Shown one piece after another: positions 39,512 to 48,369 of a stretch of 64,000 bases of DNA. A program made the position numbers and the translations under genes. The number at the start of each line of letters is the position of its first letter. The stretch's first letter is position 1. The stretch covers positions 868,001-932,000 of the forward strand of contig CAWHZI010000016.1 in assembly GCA_963833835.1 (NCBI GenBank), read 5' to 3'. Source of the DNA: Bog-532 sp963833835. GTDB taxonomy: Bacteria > Actinomycetota > Actinomycetes > Streptosporangiales > Streptosporangiaceae. The notes under the pieces are model-generated. The model was not told the DNA's origin. It saw only the letters and a program-made list of their open reading frames with translations, and ran no database searches.

Positions 39512-40209
39512 CCGAGACCCCGTGCCGGACCGGCGCCGCCGACCAGCCCCGGGCCGAGCGCACCGGGCGGTCGCGGGTGGTGAACACCAGCCCGTGGCCG
39601 TGCGGCACCAGCCGGGCCGAACCACGTGACTGCGCCCTGCGGCCGCTGCTCCAGCAGCAGGAACTCGCCGCCGGTGTGGTCGCGCCCCGGGTCGTTCAGG
39701 TTGATCACCACCTGCAGCGGGAACACCTTGTCGCCGTACAGGTCGCGGTGCAGCGCGTTCCAGTCGCCGGGGCCGTAACGGAGCAGCAACGGCGTGGGCC
39801 GCCGCTGCCCGGCCCGGTGACACATCTCCAGCCACTCGTCCAGCGACTCGGGCCACTCGTCCGCCCGGCCCAGCTTGGCGTACCAGTCCTGGGCGATGGG
39901 CCGCAGCCGGGGGTAGAGCGCCTGCCGCAGCCGTTCGACCGGCTCGGGCAGGGGCGCGGCGAAGTACCTGTACGACCCCGACCCGAACCGGTGCCGGGCC
40001 ATGTCCACGGTGGCCCGGAACAGCCCCGGCGCACCGGAGTCGTACAGGCCGGCCAGCTCAGCGCACTCGGCCGGGGTCAGCAGCTGCGGCAGCAGCGCCC
40101 CGCCCTCGTCGTCCAGTTCCCGGCCCACCGCGGCCCAGTCCGCCGCCGCCACCCGCTCGTCGAAGCCAGCCGTCACGCCGCTCGCGGAGCCATTCCCCAT
40201 GCCGCTCAT
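39456..40209 (-). pseudogene. 2-oxoglutarate/Fe(II) oxygenase (prolyl hydroxylase-like), frameshifted
   Basis: Residues 1-190 read normally: 'ADWAAVGRELDDEGGALLPQ', 'WNALHRDLYGDKVFPLQVVI' with the HxD iron ligands (H and D of HRD) and 'TGGEFLLLEQRP'. At 39638 one extra base shifts the frame; in the correct frame the sequence continues 'RAQSRG', 'LVPHGHGLVFTTRDRP', 'GVSVIRSGQRHTLGLLFHDAA' with the third His ligand and the 2OG-binding Arg, ending at 39456. Corrected length is 250 residues. ATG 40209 overlaps the Ogt stop (ATGA), making it the third gene of an ECF sigma-ogt-oxygenase operon. The family includes prolyl hydroxylases and alkylation-repair-associated proteins; the substrate is unknown. 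Confidence 0.8.
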
Positions 40210-40856
40210 GCCGCTCCCTCCAGGTGCAGCAGGATCTCCTTGGCCGCCGCTCCGCCCGCGTACTGGCCGAGCGACCCGTCCGAGCGGATCACCCGGTGAC
40301 AGGGCACCACCACCGGCAGCGGGTTCCGGGCGCAGGCGGTGCCGACCGCCCGCACCGCGCGGGGGCTGCCCGCCGCCGTGGCGACCTGGGCGTAGCTCTC
40401 GGTGTGCCCGTAACCGATGTCGGGCAGGTGGCGCAGCACGCTGCGCCGGAACCCGTCGGCCAGCCGGAAGTCCAGCGGGACGTCGAACCGGTGCCGTTGC
40501 CCGCCGAAGTACTCCTCCAGCTGCCGGGCCACCGGGTCCAGCCGGGCCGGGGCGCGCAGGATGCGCGGGCTCACCGTCTCAGCCAGGGCGGCCAGCACCT
40601 GCTCGTGGTCCTGGACCTCGTAGGCCACCCGGACCAGACCCCGCTCGGTCGCGGCCAGCAGCAGCGATCCGACCGGGGTGGCCAGCTCGCGGTAGGCCAC
40701 GTCCAGCAGGCCGTCCCGGGCCGCCGCCCGGGCCAGCCGGTCGTGCAGCCGCGCATTCGCAGCCTCGTCGATCACCGGCAGTGTCTCGAAAACCTGGGCC
40801 TCGAAGACCTGGGCCCCGAACAGGCCCGCCGTTCCGTCAAGCTCGGGTGCGTTCAT
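40206..40856 (-). CDS. ogt: Methylated-DNA--protein-cysteine S-methyltransferase
   Basis: The 216-residue Ogt/MGMT has the active-site signature NPLPVVVPCHRVIRSDG with the acceptor Cys, preceded by the DNA-binding helix-turn-helix region 'YAQVATAAGSPRAVRAVGTA'. It repairs O6-methylguanine by irreversible transfer of the alkyl group to itself. Start ATG 40856 overlaps the ECF sigma stop (ATGA, 40853-40856), and its stop overlaps the oxygenase start. An unusual N-terminal extension of about 40 residues ('GAQVFEAQVFETLPVIDEAA') is present. Coupling to a sigma factor suggests a damage-responsive operon. Confidence 0.92.
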   Translation of the reverse strand: MNAPELDGTAGLFGAQVFEAQVFETLPVIDEAANARLHDRLARAAARDGLLDVAYRELATPVGSLLLAATERGLVRVAYEVQDHEQVLAALAETVSPRILRAPARLDPVARQLEEYFGGQRHRFDVPLDFRLADGFRRSVLRHLPDIGYGHTESYAQVATAAGSPRAVRAVGTACARNPLPVVVPCHRVIRSDGSLGQYAGGAAAKEILLHLEGAA

Positions 40857-41362
40857 GGCGTCGCTCCCTCCAGATACGTGCGTCGCAAATTCCTGATGCC
40901 GTCGGCGGCCGCACGCCGGGCGGCGTCCGCGGTCCCGCCGACGATGGCGGCGATCTCGGCGTAGGGCAGGCCGGCCAGGTAGTGGTAGGCCACCACCTGG
41001 CGCTGCTTGCCCGGCAGCTCCCGCAGTGCCTCCCACAGCTCGCCGTCCCAGCTCCCGGGCTGGCCGGAAGCGCCTGGGCCGAAGCCACCGGATTCGGCCG
41101 CGGGTGTGTCCGGCAACTCCCCGGCCACCACCGGCCGGCGGGTCCGGGACCGGGTCGCGTCGATCGCCTTGCGGTGCGCGATCGTGACCAGCCAGGCTTC
41201 GACGTTCGCGGTCTCGTCCAGCCGCGGGTACGCGGTCAGTGCGGACAGGAACGTCTCCGACCAGGCGTCATCGGCGTCCACCGGGCCGAGGATGGCGCGG
41301 CAGACCCGCAGCACCATCGGCCCGTACTCGGTCACGATCTGCTCGAACGGCCTCATCGTCAC
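40853..41362 (-). CDS. ECF-type RNA polymerase sigma factor
   Basis: The 169-residue protein has region 2 ('RVCRAILGPVDADDAWSETF' and 'ANVEAWLVTIAHRKAIDATR') and region 4 ('LRELPGKQRQVVAYHYLAGL' and 'AEIAAIVGGTADAARRAAAD'), with no other domain. No anti-sigma factor gene is adjacent; instead the gene is translationally coupled to ogt and a 2OG oxygenase, so it may autoactivate a DNA-alkylation response. The region 4 sequence 'GGTADAARRAA' replaces the usual 'GxxxGTVKSRL' pattern, suggesting atypical -35 recognition. Confidence 0.87.
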   Translation of the reverse strand: MTMRPFEQIVTEYGPMVLRVCRAILGPVDADDAWSETFLSALTAYPRLDETANVEAWLVTIAHRKAIDATRSRTRRPVVAGELPDTPAAESGGFGPGASGQPGSWDGELWEALRELPGKQRQVVAYHYLAGLPYAEIAAIVGGTADAARRAAADGIRNLRRTYLEGATP

Positions 41363-41526
41363 ACCGGGTAGACGCCGGGCCGGGCCGGAACGTGAGGTCG
41401 GCCCGCGAAGTATTCGTAATGCCCTTTGCGGTCTGGGGTTTCGGTCGTTAGGCCTGCGCCCTGACGGGTAGCTAGGCGGGACTGCGCACCAAAAGTCCAG
41501 GTCGCAGGCCTGATCGAGGAGGGGCG

Positions 41527-42624
41527 TTGTTCACGCGATCGAAGAAGAACAAGGCAGGATCGCCTGAAAACCCTAGCGAGCCCGACCAGACGGCTGCGCG
41601 CAACGAGCCGCAGGAGCCGACCGGCCAGCCGGACGAGGCCATCCCCCCGCTCAACCAGGTCGAGGGTGGCCCGGACAACCCGCTGGAGATCGGCGCCACC
41701 GGCTGGAAGAACACGCTCAAGCGGTCGGTCAAGAAGTTCTCCCTGGACCGCTGCACGATGGCCGCGGGCAGCCTGGCCTACCACTGGTTCTTCGCCCTGT
41801 TCCCGGCGGTGGTGGCGGCGATCGGCGTCATCAGCCTGGTCCAGCTGGACCAGTCCCAGCTCGACCACCTGATCAACGGCCTGGGCCAGGCGCTGCCCGG
41901 GGGTGCGTCCGAGGTGTTCAAGACCGCGATCACGCAGGCGGGCAAGAAGTCGTCCGGCGCGCTGACCACGGTCATCCTGGGCATCGTGCTGGCCATCTGG
42001 AGCGCCTCCGGTGGCATGGTCGCGCTGGAGACCGCACTCGACGTGGCCTACGAGGTGCCCAAGAGCGCGAAGTTCATCAAGAAGCGGGCCAAGGCGTTCA
42101 TCCTGATCCTGTGCACGGTGGTGTTCGGCGGCCTGTCCTCGATCTTCATCGTGGAAGGCGCCCCGCTGGGCAACAGCCTGTCCAACCTGATCGGCTTTCA
42201 CGGGATCGGGTTCACGATCATCTGGACCATCGTCCGCTGGGTGCTCACCATCATCCTGGTCTCGCTGCTGTTCTCCTGCTACTACTACTTCGGCCCCAAC
42301 CGGGAGATACCGAGCTGGAAGTGGGTCAGCCCGGGCGGCGTGGTTGGCACGATCATCTTCCTGGTCGCCTCCCTGGGCTTCTCGTTCTACGTCTCGAAGT
42401 TCGGCAACAGCTCCTACAGCAAGACCTACGGCTCGCTGGCCGGGGTGGCCCTGCTGATCTTCTGGCTCTACCTGGCCGGGATCGCGGTCCTGCTCGGCGG
42501 CGAGGTCAACGCCGAGTCCGAGCGCCAGGCCGCCGCCGAAGCCGGGCACCCCGGCGCCCGGCAAGCGGCCGAAAACGTCGAGCAGGGCACGGCCTCGCCC
42601 AGCGCGAACACCGCATCGAAGTAG
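41527..42624 (+). CDS. YihY/virulence factor BrkB family membrane protein
   Basis: The start is TTG 41527, supported by AGGAGG at 41517-41522. The 365-residue protein has a hydrophilic N-terminus of about 65 residues, then six membrane helices with the YihY features 'DRCTMAAGSLAYHWFFALFP', 'WSASGGMVALETALDVAY' and 'SYSKTYGSLAGVALLIFWLY'. Although once called ribonuclease BN, the family is an integral membrane protein group of unsettled function, possibly transport or envelope integrity. It stands alone between divergent sigma and convergent NAD kinase genes. Confidence 0.9.
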   Translation: MFTRSKKNKAGSPENPSEPDQTAARNEPQEPTGQPDEAIPPLNQVEGGPDNPLEIGATGWKNTLKRSVKKFSLDRCTMAAGSLAYHWFFALFPAVVAAIGVISLVQLDQSQLDHLINGLGQALPGGASEVFKTAITQAGKKSSGALTTVILGIVLAIWSASGGMVALETALDVAYEVPKSAKFIKKRAKAFILILCTVVFGGLSSIFIVEGAPLGNSLSNLIGFHGIGFTIIWTIVRWVLTIILVSLLFSCYYYFGPNREIPSWKWVSPGGVVGTIIFLVASLGFSFYVSKFGNSSYSKTYGSLAGVALLIFWLYLAGIAVLLGGEVNAESERQAAAEAGHPGARQAAENVEQGTASPSANTASK

Positions 42625-42692
42625 CAATATTAAGAATATTTAACAGACTCATACGCCCGGGGGTCTCAGCTCGCCGGGACTCTCACCGCTCA

Positions 42693-43661
42693 TCAGCACG
42701 GGGGCTGCAACTCGGCCGGCCCCTCACCGTCCCGGTGCGTGAACGGGCTGGCCAGCTGGAACATGTCGCCGACGACCCCGTCCCGGTTCCCGTCCCCGTC
42801 GCCCGACCGGGTCGGGATCTCGGCCGAGTCGGTCAGCCGCAGCTTGCGCCGGGCCCGCTGGTAGAACGTGGTCCGGCCGAGCCGGACGACCTTGGCCGCC
42901 TGCGGGCGGGCCCGCATCGTGATCTGATCGCCCGGCTCGGTGTGGCCCTCGACGATGCCGTCCACCTCGACCGCGAGCCGGCCGCTGGTAGGCAGCATGA
43001 CCAGCTCGACCGTCTCGGTGACCGAGAGCACGAAGCCCCGGTTGTAGGCCGAGTGCGGCGCGGCCGGCGTGACCAGCAGCGCCTCCACCGCGGGCTGCAC
43101 GATCGGGCCCCCGGCCGAGAAGCTGTACGCGGTCGACCCGGTGGGGGTGGCCACGATGACCGCGTCGGCCGCGTAGCTGACGAACTGCTGCTCGCTGACG
43201 TTCACCGACACCACCGCGGACGGGTTCCCTGGCACCCGGACCACGGCGACGTCGTTGAACGCGGTCACGGTCCGGCCGCCGAACGTGGCGTCGATGGCCA
43301 GCCGCGCCTCGATGGTGAAGGCCTGGGCGTCGATGGCCGACAGCGCGGCGGGCAGGTCGGGCACGTCGACCTCGGCCAGGAAGCCGAGCTTGCCCAGGTT
43401 GACCCCGAGCACCGGGGCCCGCTGCCGGTCGGCCAGCCGCATGGCCCGCAGCATGGTGCCGTCGCCGCCCAGGCTGACCAGCAGGTCGACCCGGCGGCCG
43501 AGTTCCTCCTCGCTGAGCGGCAGCGCGGCGCACTTCAGCCTGGTCAGCTCGCTGGCGTTGCCGTACACCTTGATGCCGCGCTGATCAGCCCAGGCCAGTA
43601 CGGCCTCGACCGCTTCCAAGGAGTCCCGTTTCGGGTGCAGGACCAGTCCCACCGAATGCAT
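42693..43661 (-). CDS. nadK: NAD kinase
   Basis: The 322-residue protein contains the GGDGTML motif ('LLVSLGGDGTMLRAMRLAD'), 'GVNLGKLGFLAEV' and 'VIVATPTGSTAYSFSAGGPI', all diagnostic of ATP/polyphosphate-NAD kinase, which phosphorylates NAD to NADP in the cytoplasm. The C-terminal 45 residues are extra and Gly/Asp-rich. It starts 1 nt after the stop of the flavin disulfide reductase gene (TGACATG), so the two are cotranscribed. NADP supply next to an NAD(P)H-dependent reductase and a PPK2 is a reasonable redox/energy grouping. Confidence 0.94.
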   Translation of the reverse strand: MHSVGLVLHPKRDSLEAVEAVLAWADQRGIKVYGNASELTRLKCAALPLSEEELGRRVDLLVSLGGDGTMLRAMRLADRQRAPVLGVNLGKLGFLAEVDVPDLPAALSAIDAQAFTIEARLAIDATFGGRTVTAFNDVAVVRVPGNPSAVVSVNVSEQQFVSYAADAVIVATPTGSTAYSFSAGGPIVQPAVEALLVTPAAPHSAYNRGFVLSVTETVELVMLPTSGRLAVEVDGIVEGHTEPGDQITMRARPQAAKVVRLGRTTFYQRARRKLRLTDSAEIPTRSGDGDGNRDGVVGDMFQLASPFTHRDGEGPAELQPPC

Positions 43662-43662
43662 G

Positions 43663-45054
43663 TCACAAACCGTACGCCTCGAGCAGGCGCAGCCAGATCT
43701 CGCTCATGGTCGGATAGGACGGCACCGCGTGCCAGAGCCGGTCCAGCGGCACCTCCCCGGCCACCGCCACGGTGGCCGCGTGGATGAGCTCGCCCGCTCC
43801 CGGGCAGGCCAGCGTGGCGCCGATCATCGTCCGGCGGTCCTCGTCCACCACCATCCGGGCCTGGCCGGTGTAACCGTCGGCGAACAGCTTGGACCCGGCC
43901 ACCGCGCCGAGGTCGTAGTCGACCACCCGGATGTTGCGGCCCGCCGCTTGCGCCTGGGCCGCGGTCGGCCCGACCGACGCCACCTCGGGCTGGGTGAAGA
44001 TGACCTGGGGCACGGCGCTGTGGCCGGCCCAGGCGGTGACGGCCGGCTCCTGCCCGTGGGCCCGGGCCGCGATCGCGTCGCCGCAGATCCGGGCCTGGTA
44101 CTTGCCCATGTGGGTCAGCAGCGCGACGTGGTTGACGTCCCCGGCCGCGTACAGCCAGCCGCCGTCCACCCCCTGGACCCGGAGCGTGTCGTCCACGTCC
44201 AGCCAGGAATCCGGCTCCAGGCCCACGGTCTCCAGGCCGAGGTCGCCGGTGCGCGGGGTCCGGCCGGTCGCGGCCAGCACCTCGTCGGCCTGCACCGTGG
44301 TCCCGTCGTCCAGCTCCAGCGTGACCGGGCCACCCGGCGCCGGGCGCTGGACCGACGTGGCGCTGACCCCGGCCCGGACGTCGACTCCGGCCCGGCGCAG
44401 GCCGTCCGCCACCAGCTGGCCGGCGAACTCCTCGACATTGCCCAGCAGCCGCCCCCGGGCGATCAGCGTGACCCGGGTGCCGAGCGCCTGCCAGGCGGTG
44501 GCCAGCTCGCAGCCGACCACGCCGCCGCCGATCACGGCCAGCCGGCCCGGCACCTCGTGCGCGCTGGTCGCCTCGCGGCTGGTCCACGGCCGGGCCGCGG
44601 CCAGCCCCGGAACGGGCGGGATCATCGCCCCGCTCCCGGTGGTGACGGCCACCGCGTGCCGGGCCCGCAGTTCGGCCGGGTCCGCACCGGTCACGGCCAC
44701 GGTCTTCGGCCCGGTGATCCGGCCCTGCCCCCGGTAGAAGTCCACGTGGGCGCTGACCAGCCATTTCACCTGGCCGTCGTCCTTCCAGTGCGAGGCGAAG
44801 GCGTCGCGCCGGTCCAGCACCGCGGCAGGCTCGAGCGTGGCACCGGCAACCCCCTCGACGTGCCGCGCGTCGTCCACCGCCGCCACCGGCCGGAGCAGCG
44901 CCTTGCTCGGCATGCAGGCCCAGTACGAGCACTCACCCCCGGCCAGCTCGGACTCGACGATCGCCGCGGTCAGGCCCTGCTTGACTGCCCGGTCGGCGAC
45001 GTTCTCCCCGGCTGGCCCGGCCCCGATCACGATCAGGTCGTATTCCTGTGTCAC
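43663..45054 (-). CDS. Pyridine nucleotide-disulfide oxidoreductase (dihydrolipoamide dehydrogenase-like)
   Basis: GTG 45054 with GGGGAGG upstream gives 463 residues. The FAD-binding 'YDLIVIGAGPAGENVADRA', the redox pair in 'GGECSYWACMPSKALLRP' (C-x4-C), the NAD(P)-binding 'LAVIGGGVVGCELATAW', 'YAAGDVNHVALLTHMGKYQA' and a dimerisation domain ending 'AVPSYPTMSEIWLRL' are all present. The C-terminal His-Glu dyad of true lipoamide dehydrogenase (HAHPT-type) is replaced by 'HAVPSYPT', so the substrate may be another disulfide or a quinone. It forms an operon with nadK and diverges from ppk2. Confidence 0.88.
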   Translation of the reverse strand: MTQEYDLIVIGAGPAGENVADRAVKQGLTAAIVESELAGGECSYWACMPSKALLRPVAAVDDARHVEGVAGATLEPAAVLDRRDAFASHWKDDGQVKWLVSAHVDFYRGQGRITGPKTVAVTGADPAELRARHAVAVTTGSGAMIPPVPGLAAARPWTSREATSAHEVPGRLAVIGGGVVGCELATAWQALGTRVTLIARGRLLGNVEEFAGQLVADGLRRAGVDVRAGVSATSVQRPAPGGPVTLELDDGTTVQADEVLAATGRTPRTGDLGLETVGLEPDSWLDVDDTLRVQGVDGGWLYAAGDVNHVALLTHMGKYQARICGDAIAARAHGQEPAVTAWAGHSAVPQVIFTQPEVASVGPTAAQAQAAGRNIRVVDYDLGAVAGSKLFADGYTGQARMVVDEDRRTMIGATLACPGAGELIHAATVAVAGEVPLDRLWHAVPSYPTMSEIWLRLLEAYGL

Positions 45055-45141
45055 GGACCTGTGCCTCCCCGCCAGTTGTTGGCCCAATCTTCCCAGTCCC
45101 TTTTCTTCGATCTCGGCCGCCGGATGTGATGAGCTAGGCAG

Positions 45142-46131
45142 ATGACCAGCGACACCGTTCCCGAGCCGATGGCCCAGCCGATTGCCCAGCAGGCTGGCCA
45201 GGCGGCTGGACTGCCGCACCCTGGGTCCGACGACCCCGACGACCTGGCCATGCTGGCCGGGCTGCGGGTCGAGGACAACGACGACGACGATCCGGTACTG
45301 ATCCGCCCGGACGGCCGGGTGGTGGACACCTGGCGGCAGGACTACCCGTACGACGAGCGGATGCCGCGGCACGAGTACGACCTGACCAAACGGCTGCTCC
45401 AGATCGAGCTGGTCAAGCTGCAGAACTGGATGAAGGACACCGGCGAGAAGCTCATCATCGTCAACGAGGGCCGGGACGCGGCGGGCAAGGGCGGCACGAT
45501 CAAGCGGTTCATGGAGCACCTGAACCCGCGCGGCGCGGTCGTGGTCGCGCTGGAGAAGCCGAGCGAGCGCGAGAGCACCCAGTGGTACTTCCAGCGCTAC
45601 ACCACCCACCTGCCGGCCGCCGGCGAGATGGTGTTCTTCGACCGGTCCTGGTACAACCGGGCCGGCGTCGAACGGGTCATGGGGTTCTGCAGCCACGAGG
45701 AGTACCTGGAGTTCATGCGGCAGGCCCCGGACCTGGAGCGCATGATCGTCCGGTCGGACATCCACCTGGTCAAGTTCTGGTTCTCGGTGTCCCAGAACGA
45801 GCAGCTGACCCGGTTCATCATCCGCCAGGTCGACCCGGTCCGGCAGTGGAAGCTCAGCCCGATGGACATCGAGTCGCTGGACAAGTGGGACGATTACACC
45901 GAGGCCAAGGAGGCCATGTTCCACTACACCGACACGCCGTACGCGCCGTGGACCGTGGTCAAGAGCAACGACAAGAAGCGGGCCCGGCTGGAGGCCATGC
46001 GGCACGTGCTGGCCTTGTTCGACTACCCGAACAAGGACGACGAGCTGGTCGGCTCACCCGACAACAAGATCATCGGCCCCCCGGACCTGCTCTCCGAGCG
46101 TAAGTTCACCGCCCCCTTCCCCCAGCTCTAA
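45142..46131 (+). CDS. ppk2: Polyphosphate kinase 2 family protein
   Basis: The 329-residue protein has a PPK2 core: Walker A 'NEGRDAAGKGGTIKRF' (about residues 108-121), lid region 'PSERESTQWYFQRY', Walker B 'FFDRSWYNRAGVERVMGF', and 'IIRQVDPVRQWKLSPMD'. PPK2 class I/II enzymes use polyphosphate to phosphorylate GDP/ADP or nucleoside monophosphates. The N-terminal 80 residues are acidic ('VEDNDDDDPVLIRPDGRVVD'). Its stop overlaps that of the PfkB gene (CTAA, convergent). Confidence 0.93.
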   Translation: MTSDTVPEPMAQPIAQQAGQAAGLPHPGSDDPDDLAMLAGLRVEDNDDDDPVLIRPDGRVVDTWRQDYPYDERMPRHEYDLTKRLLQIELVKLQNWMKDTGEKLIIVNEGRDAAGKGGTIKRFMEHLNPRGAVVVALEKPSERESTQWYFQRYTTHLPAAGEMVFFDRSWYNRAGVERVMGFCSHEEYLEFMRQAPDLERMIVRSDIHLVKFWFSVSQNEQLTRFIIRQVDPVRQWKLSPMDIESLDKWDDYTEAKEAMFHYTDTPYAPWTVVKSNDKKRARLEAMRHVLALFDYPNKDDELVGSPDNKIIGPPDLLSERKFTAPFPQL

Positions 46132-47111
46132 GCCGTCCCCTGGGGCCCCGTGAGGTCGGTCCGGAGCTGGGCCAGCCGCTCCAGCACCTCGGCCTTGCGC
46201 GGCGGGTCCGCACCCGGCCGCTCCACGGTCAGCGCGGCCACGATGCCCGCGCTGGTCAGCAGCCGGGCCAGCTGGGCCGCGCTGAGCTCAGCCAGCGCCG
46301 CGATGCCGTCCCGGCCGAGCAGGCCCTCTTCGGCCATGGCGTCGACCAGCCCGGCCGAGAACGCGTCCCCGGCGCCGATCGTGTCCACCACCTCGGCGGG
46401 CACCGGGGGCACGGTCAGCTCGGTGCCGTCCCGGCTCAGCCCGAACGCGCCCTCGCCCCCCATCGTCACCACCACCAGGTCCGGCCCGATGCGCTGCCAG
46501 CGTCGGGCCACCTCACGGATGGTCTGGTCCGGATACAGCCAGTCCAGGTCCTCGGCGCTGGCCTTGGCCACGTGCACCTGGCGTAGCTGCCGTTCGACGC
46601 GGCGCCGCTCGGCGTCCCGGTCCGGGGTCGCGGTGGGCCGCAGGTTCGGGTCGTAGACGATGACGACCTTGCCCGCGGACCGCACCAGCTGGGTGAACGA
46701 CTCGATGTAGGCCGCGCCGGGCGGCAGCGCGGCCGCCAGTGAGCCCAGGTAGAGCGCGTCGACGTCGCCCGGGAGCGGCCCGAGGTCGGTGGGCCGCCAG
46801 GCCCAGTCGGCGGTGCCGTTGGCGTAGAAGCTGTAGGACGCCTGCCCGTCCTCGCTCAGCGTCGCGATGGCCAGCGTGCTCTGCTGCGGGGCGTCCACGA
46901 AGTCCCGTGGGCTGATGCCGTTGCGGGTCAGGTGCTCACGCAGCATCGTCCCGAACCCGTCACCGGACAGCCGGGCCCGCAGCGAAACCTCCCGGCCCAG
47001 CCGGGCCAGGGCCAGGGCCACGTTGGCGGGCGCCCCGCCGGGCGCGGCGTGACAGCCCCAGTCGGGGGACACCACGAGGTCGACGAGGGCCTCGCCGATG
47101 ACTGTGATCAC
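46128..47111 (-). CDS. PfkB-family carbohydrate kinase (fructokinase-like)
   Basis: The start is GTG 47111 ('VITVIGEALVDLV'), giving 327 residues of a ribokinase-fold enzyme. The first PfkB signature is 'GCHAAPGGAPANVALALARLG' read in two parts; the second, 'VVDTIGAGDAFSAGL', holds the catalytic Asp. It phosphorylates a furanose or nucleoside-like substrate, most likely fructose. It faces gpgS across a 232-bp divergent region containing a strong 20-bp dyad. The stop overlaps ppk2's by 4 bp. Confidence 0.9.
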   Translation of the reverse strand: MITVIGEALVDLVVSPDWGCHAAPGGAPANVALALARLGREVSLRARLSGDGFGTMLREHLTRNGISPRDFVDAPQQSTLAIATLSEDGQASYSFYANGTADWAWRPTDLGPLPGDVDALYLGSLAAALPPGAAYIESFTQLVRSAGKVVIVYDPNLRPTATPDRDAERRRVERQLRQVHVAKASAEDLDWLYPDQTIREVARRWQRIGPDLVVVTMGGEGAFGLSRDGTELTVPPVPAEVVDTIGAGDAFSAGLVDAMAEEGLLGRDGIAALAELSAAQLARLLTSAGIVAALTVERPGADPPRKAEVLERLAQLRTDLTGPQGTA

Positions 47112-47176
47112 GAGTAGAAACTCTACGGGCCGGCCCCGGTAGCCAATAAGGCACCGCAGTTTTACCTGGCCGAAAC

Positions 47177-47196
47177 TTGACGTCACCTGACGTCAA
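47177..47196. promoter_or_regulatory. 20-bp operator candidate between the PfkB kinase and gpgS
   Basis: Perfect 9-bp arms TTGACGTCA and TGACGTCAA are separated by CC. Each arm contains the 8-bp palindrome TGACGTCA, so it can also be read as two tandem palindromes. It sits 65 bp from the kinase start and 148 bp from gpgS. Confidence 0.6.
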
Positions 47197-47343
47197 CGAC
47201 CAGGGCATAGGCTCGTCTTTCCGCCTTCTGCTGGGGCCTTGGGCGGCACGGGGCGGAGTGCGACGTACGAAAAAATCAGGTCAGATCGAGTCTCCCCGCA
47301 GGACTTCATCATCCGCGGGCCTGAACGAAAGTCGTACCTCTAC

Positions 47344-48339
47344 ATGGACATCACTGTGTGGGAATGGTTCGAGAAGCGCTCGTTCCATTCCCGGGACTTC
47401 CGCGGCCTCACCGAAGGCGCGGACCGGCTTCCGCTCACCACCACCCTGGTGCTGCCGACCAGGAACACGGCCGACACGATCGGCCCCATCCTCGACACCG
47501 TTAACCAGCTGAACGACCGCACCGGGCTCATCGAACAGGTCGTGGTCGTCGACGCCGACTCGCCCGACGGCACGGCGGACATCGCCCGTGCCCACGGCGC
47601 GGAGGTGTACTCCGAGAACGAGCTGCTGCCCGAGTACGGCCGCGCGCACGGCAAGGGCGACGCCATGTGGCGCAGCCTGTCGGTGGCCCGCGGCGACATC
47701 GTCATGTTCGCCGACTCCGACTCGACCGACTTCCGTGAGCACTTCGTCTACGGCACGCTCGGGCCGCTGCTGACCGACCCGGAGGTCCAGTTCAGCAAGG
47801 CGGCGTTCCGGCGGCCGTTCAGCCAGGACGGCAAGGCGGTCGTGGACGGCGGCGGCCGGGTCACCGAGCTGATGGCCAAGCCGCTGCTGAACTTCTTCTA
47901 CCCCGAGCTGACCGGGTTCGTGCAGCCGCTGGCGGGCGAGTTCGCGGCCCGCCGTGAGCTGCTGTCCGGCATCCCGTTCGCCACCGGGTACGGGGTCGAG
48001 ATCGCGATGATGGTCGACGTGCTGAACGAGGTGGGGCTGTCGGCCATGGCCCAGGTCGACCTGGAAACCCGGCAGAACCGGCACCAGCCGCTGTTCGACC
48101 TGACCCGGATGAGCTCGGCCGTGCTGCGCGCCCTGGGCCGCCGGGTTCACCTGGCCGGGCGCGGCGCCGTGGCCCACGATCCGTCCGAAATGCTGGCCCT
48201 GCCCCAGCGGGACGTCTACCTGCACGCGGTGGGCACCCCGGACGGGCTGCGGCTGGACGAGCACCTGGTGGAGCTGCTGGAACGGCCGCCGCTGACCCAC
48301 GTGCTGGCCACCGGCGAGGAACGCGAGACCGTGGCCTGA
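47344..48339 (+). CDS. gpgS: Glucosyl-3-phosphoglycerate synthase
   Basis: The 331-residue GT-A enzyme (GT81) has 'TLVLPTRNTADTIGPILDTV', 'VVVDADSPDGTADIARAHGA', the metal-binding 'IVMFADSDSTDF', 'GFVQPLAGEFAARRELLSGI' and 'GYGVEIAMMVDV'. Length matches GpgS of mycobacteria. It makes glucosyl-3-phosphoglycerate from NDP-glucose and 3-phosphoglycerate, leading to glucosylglycerate (compatible solute) or methylglucose lipopolysaccharide. The expected phosphatase gpgP is not adjacent. ATG 47344 is used because it begins the conserved region; no clear Shine-Dalgarno is seen. Confidence 0.88.
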   Translation: MDITVWEWFEKRSFHSRDFRGLTEGADRLPLTTTLVLPTRNTADTIGPILDTVNQLNDRTGLIEQVVVVDADSPDGTADIARAHGAEVYSENELLPEYGRAHGKGDAMWRSLSVARGDIVMFADSDSTDFREHFVYGTLGPLLTDPEVQFSKAAFRRPFSQDGKAVVDGGGRVTELMAKPLLNFFYPELTGFVQPLAGEFAARRELLSGIPFATGYGVEIAMMVDVLNEVGLSAMAQVDLETRQNRHQPLFDLTRMSSAVLRALGRRVHLAGRGAVAHDPSEMLALPQRDVYLHAVGTPDGLRLDEHLVELLERPPLTHVLATGEERETVA

Positions 48340-48369
48340 CCGTGTTAGCCCAACCAATGGCGGCGCCGG

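Noticed and set aside
42629..42645. AATATT-AAG-AATATT after the YihY gene as a terminator
   Set aside because: A 6-bp A/T stem is too weak, and there is no T tract.
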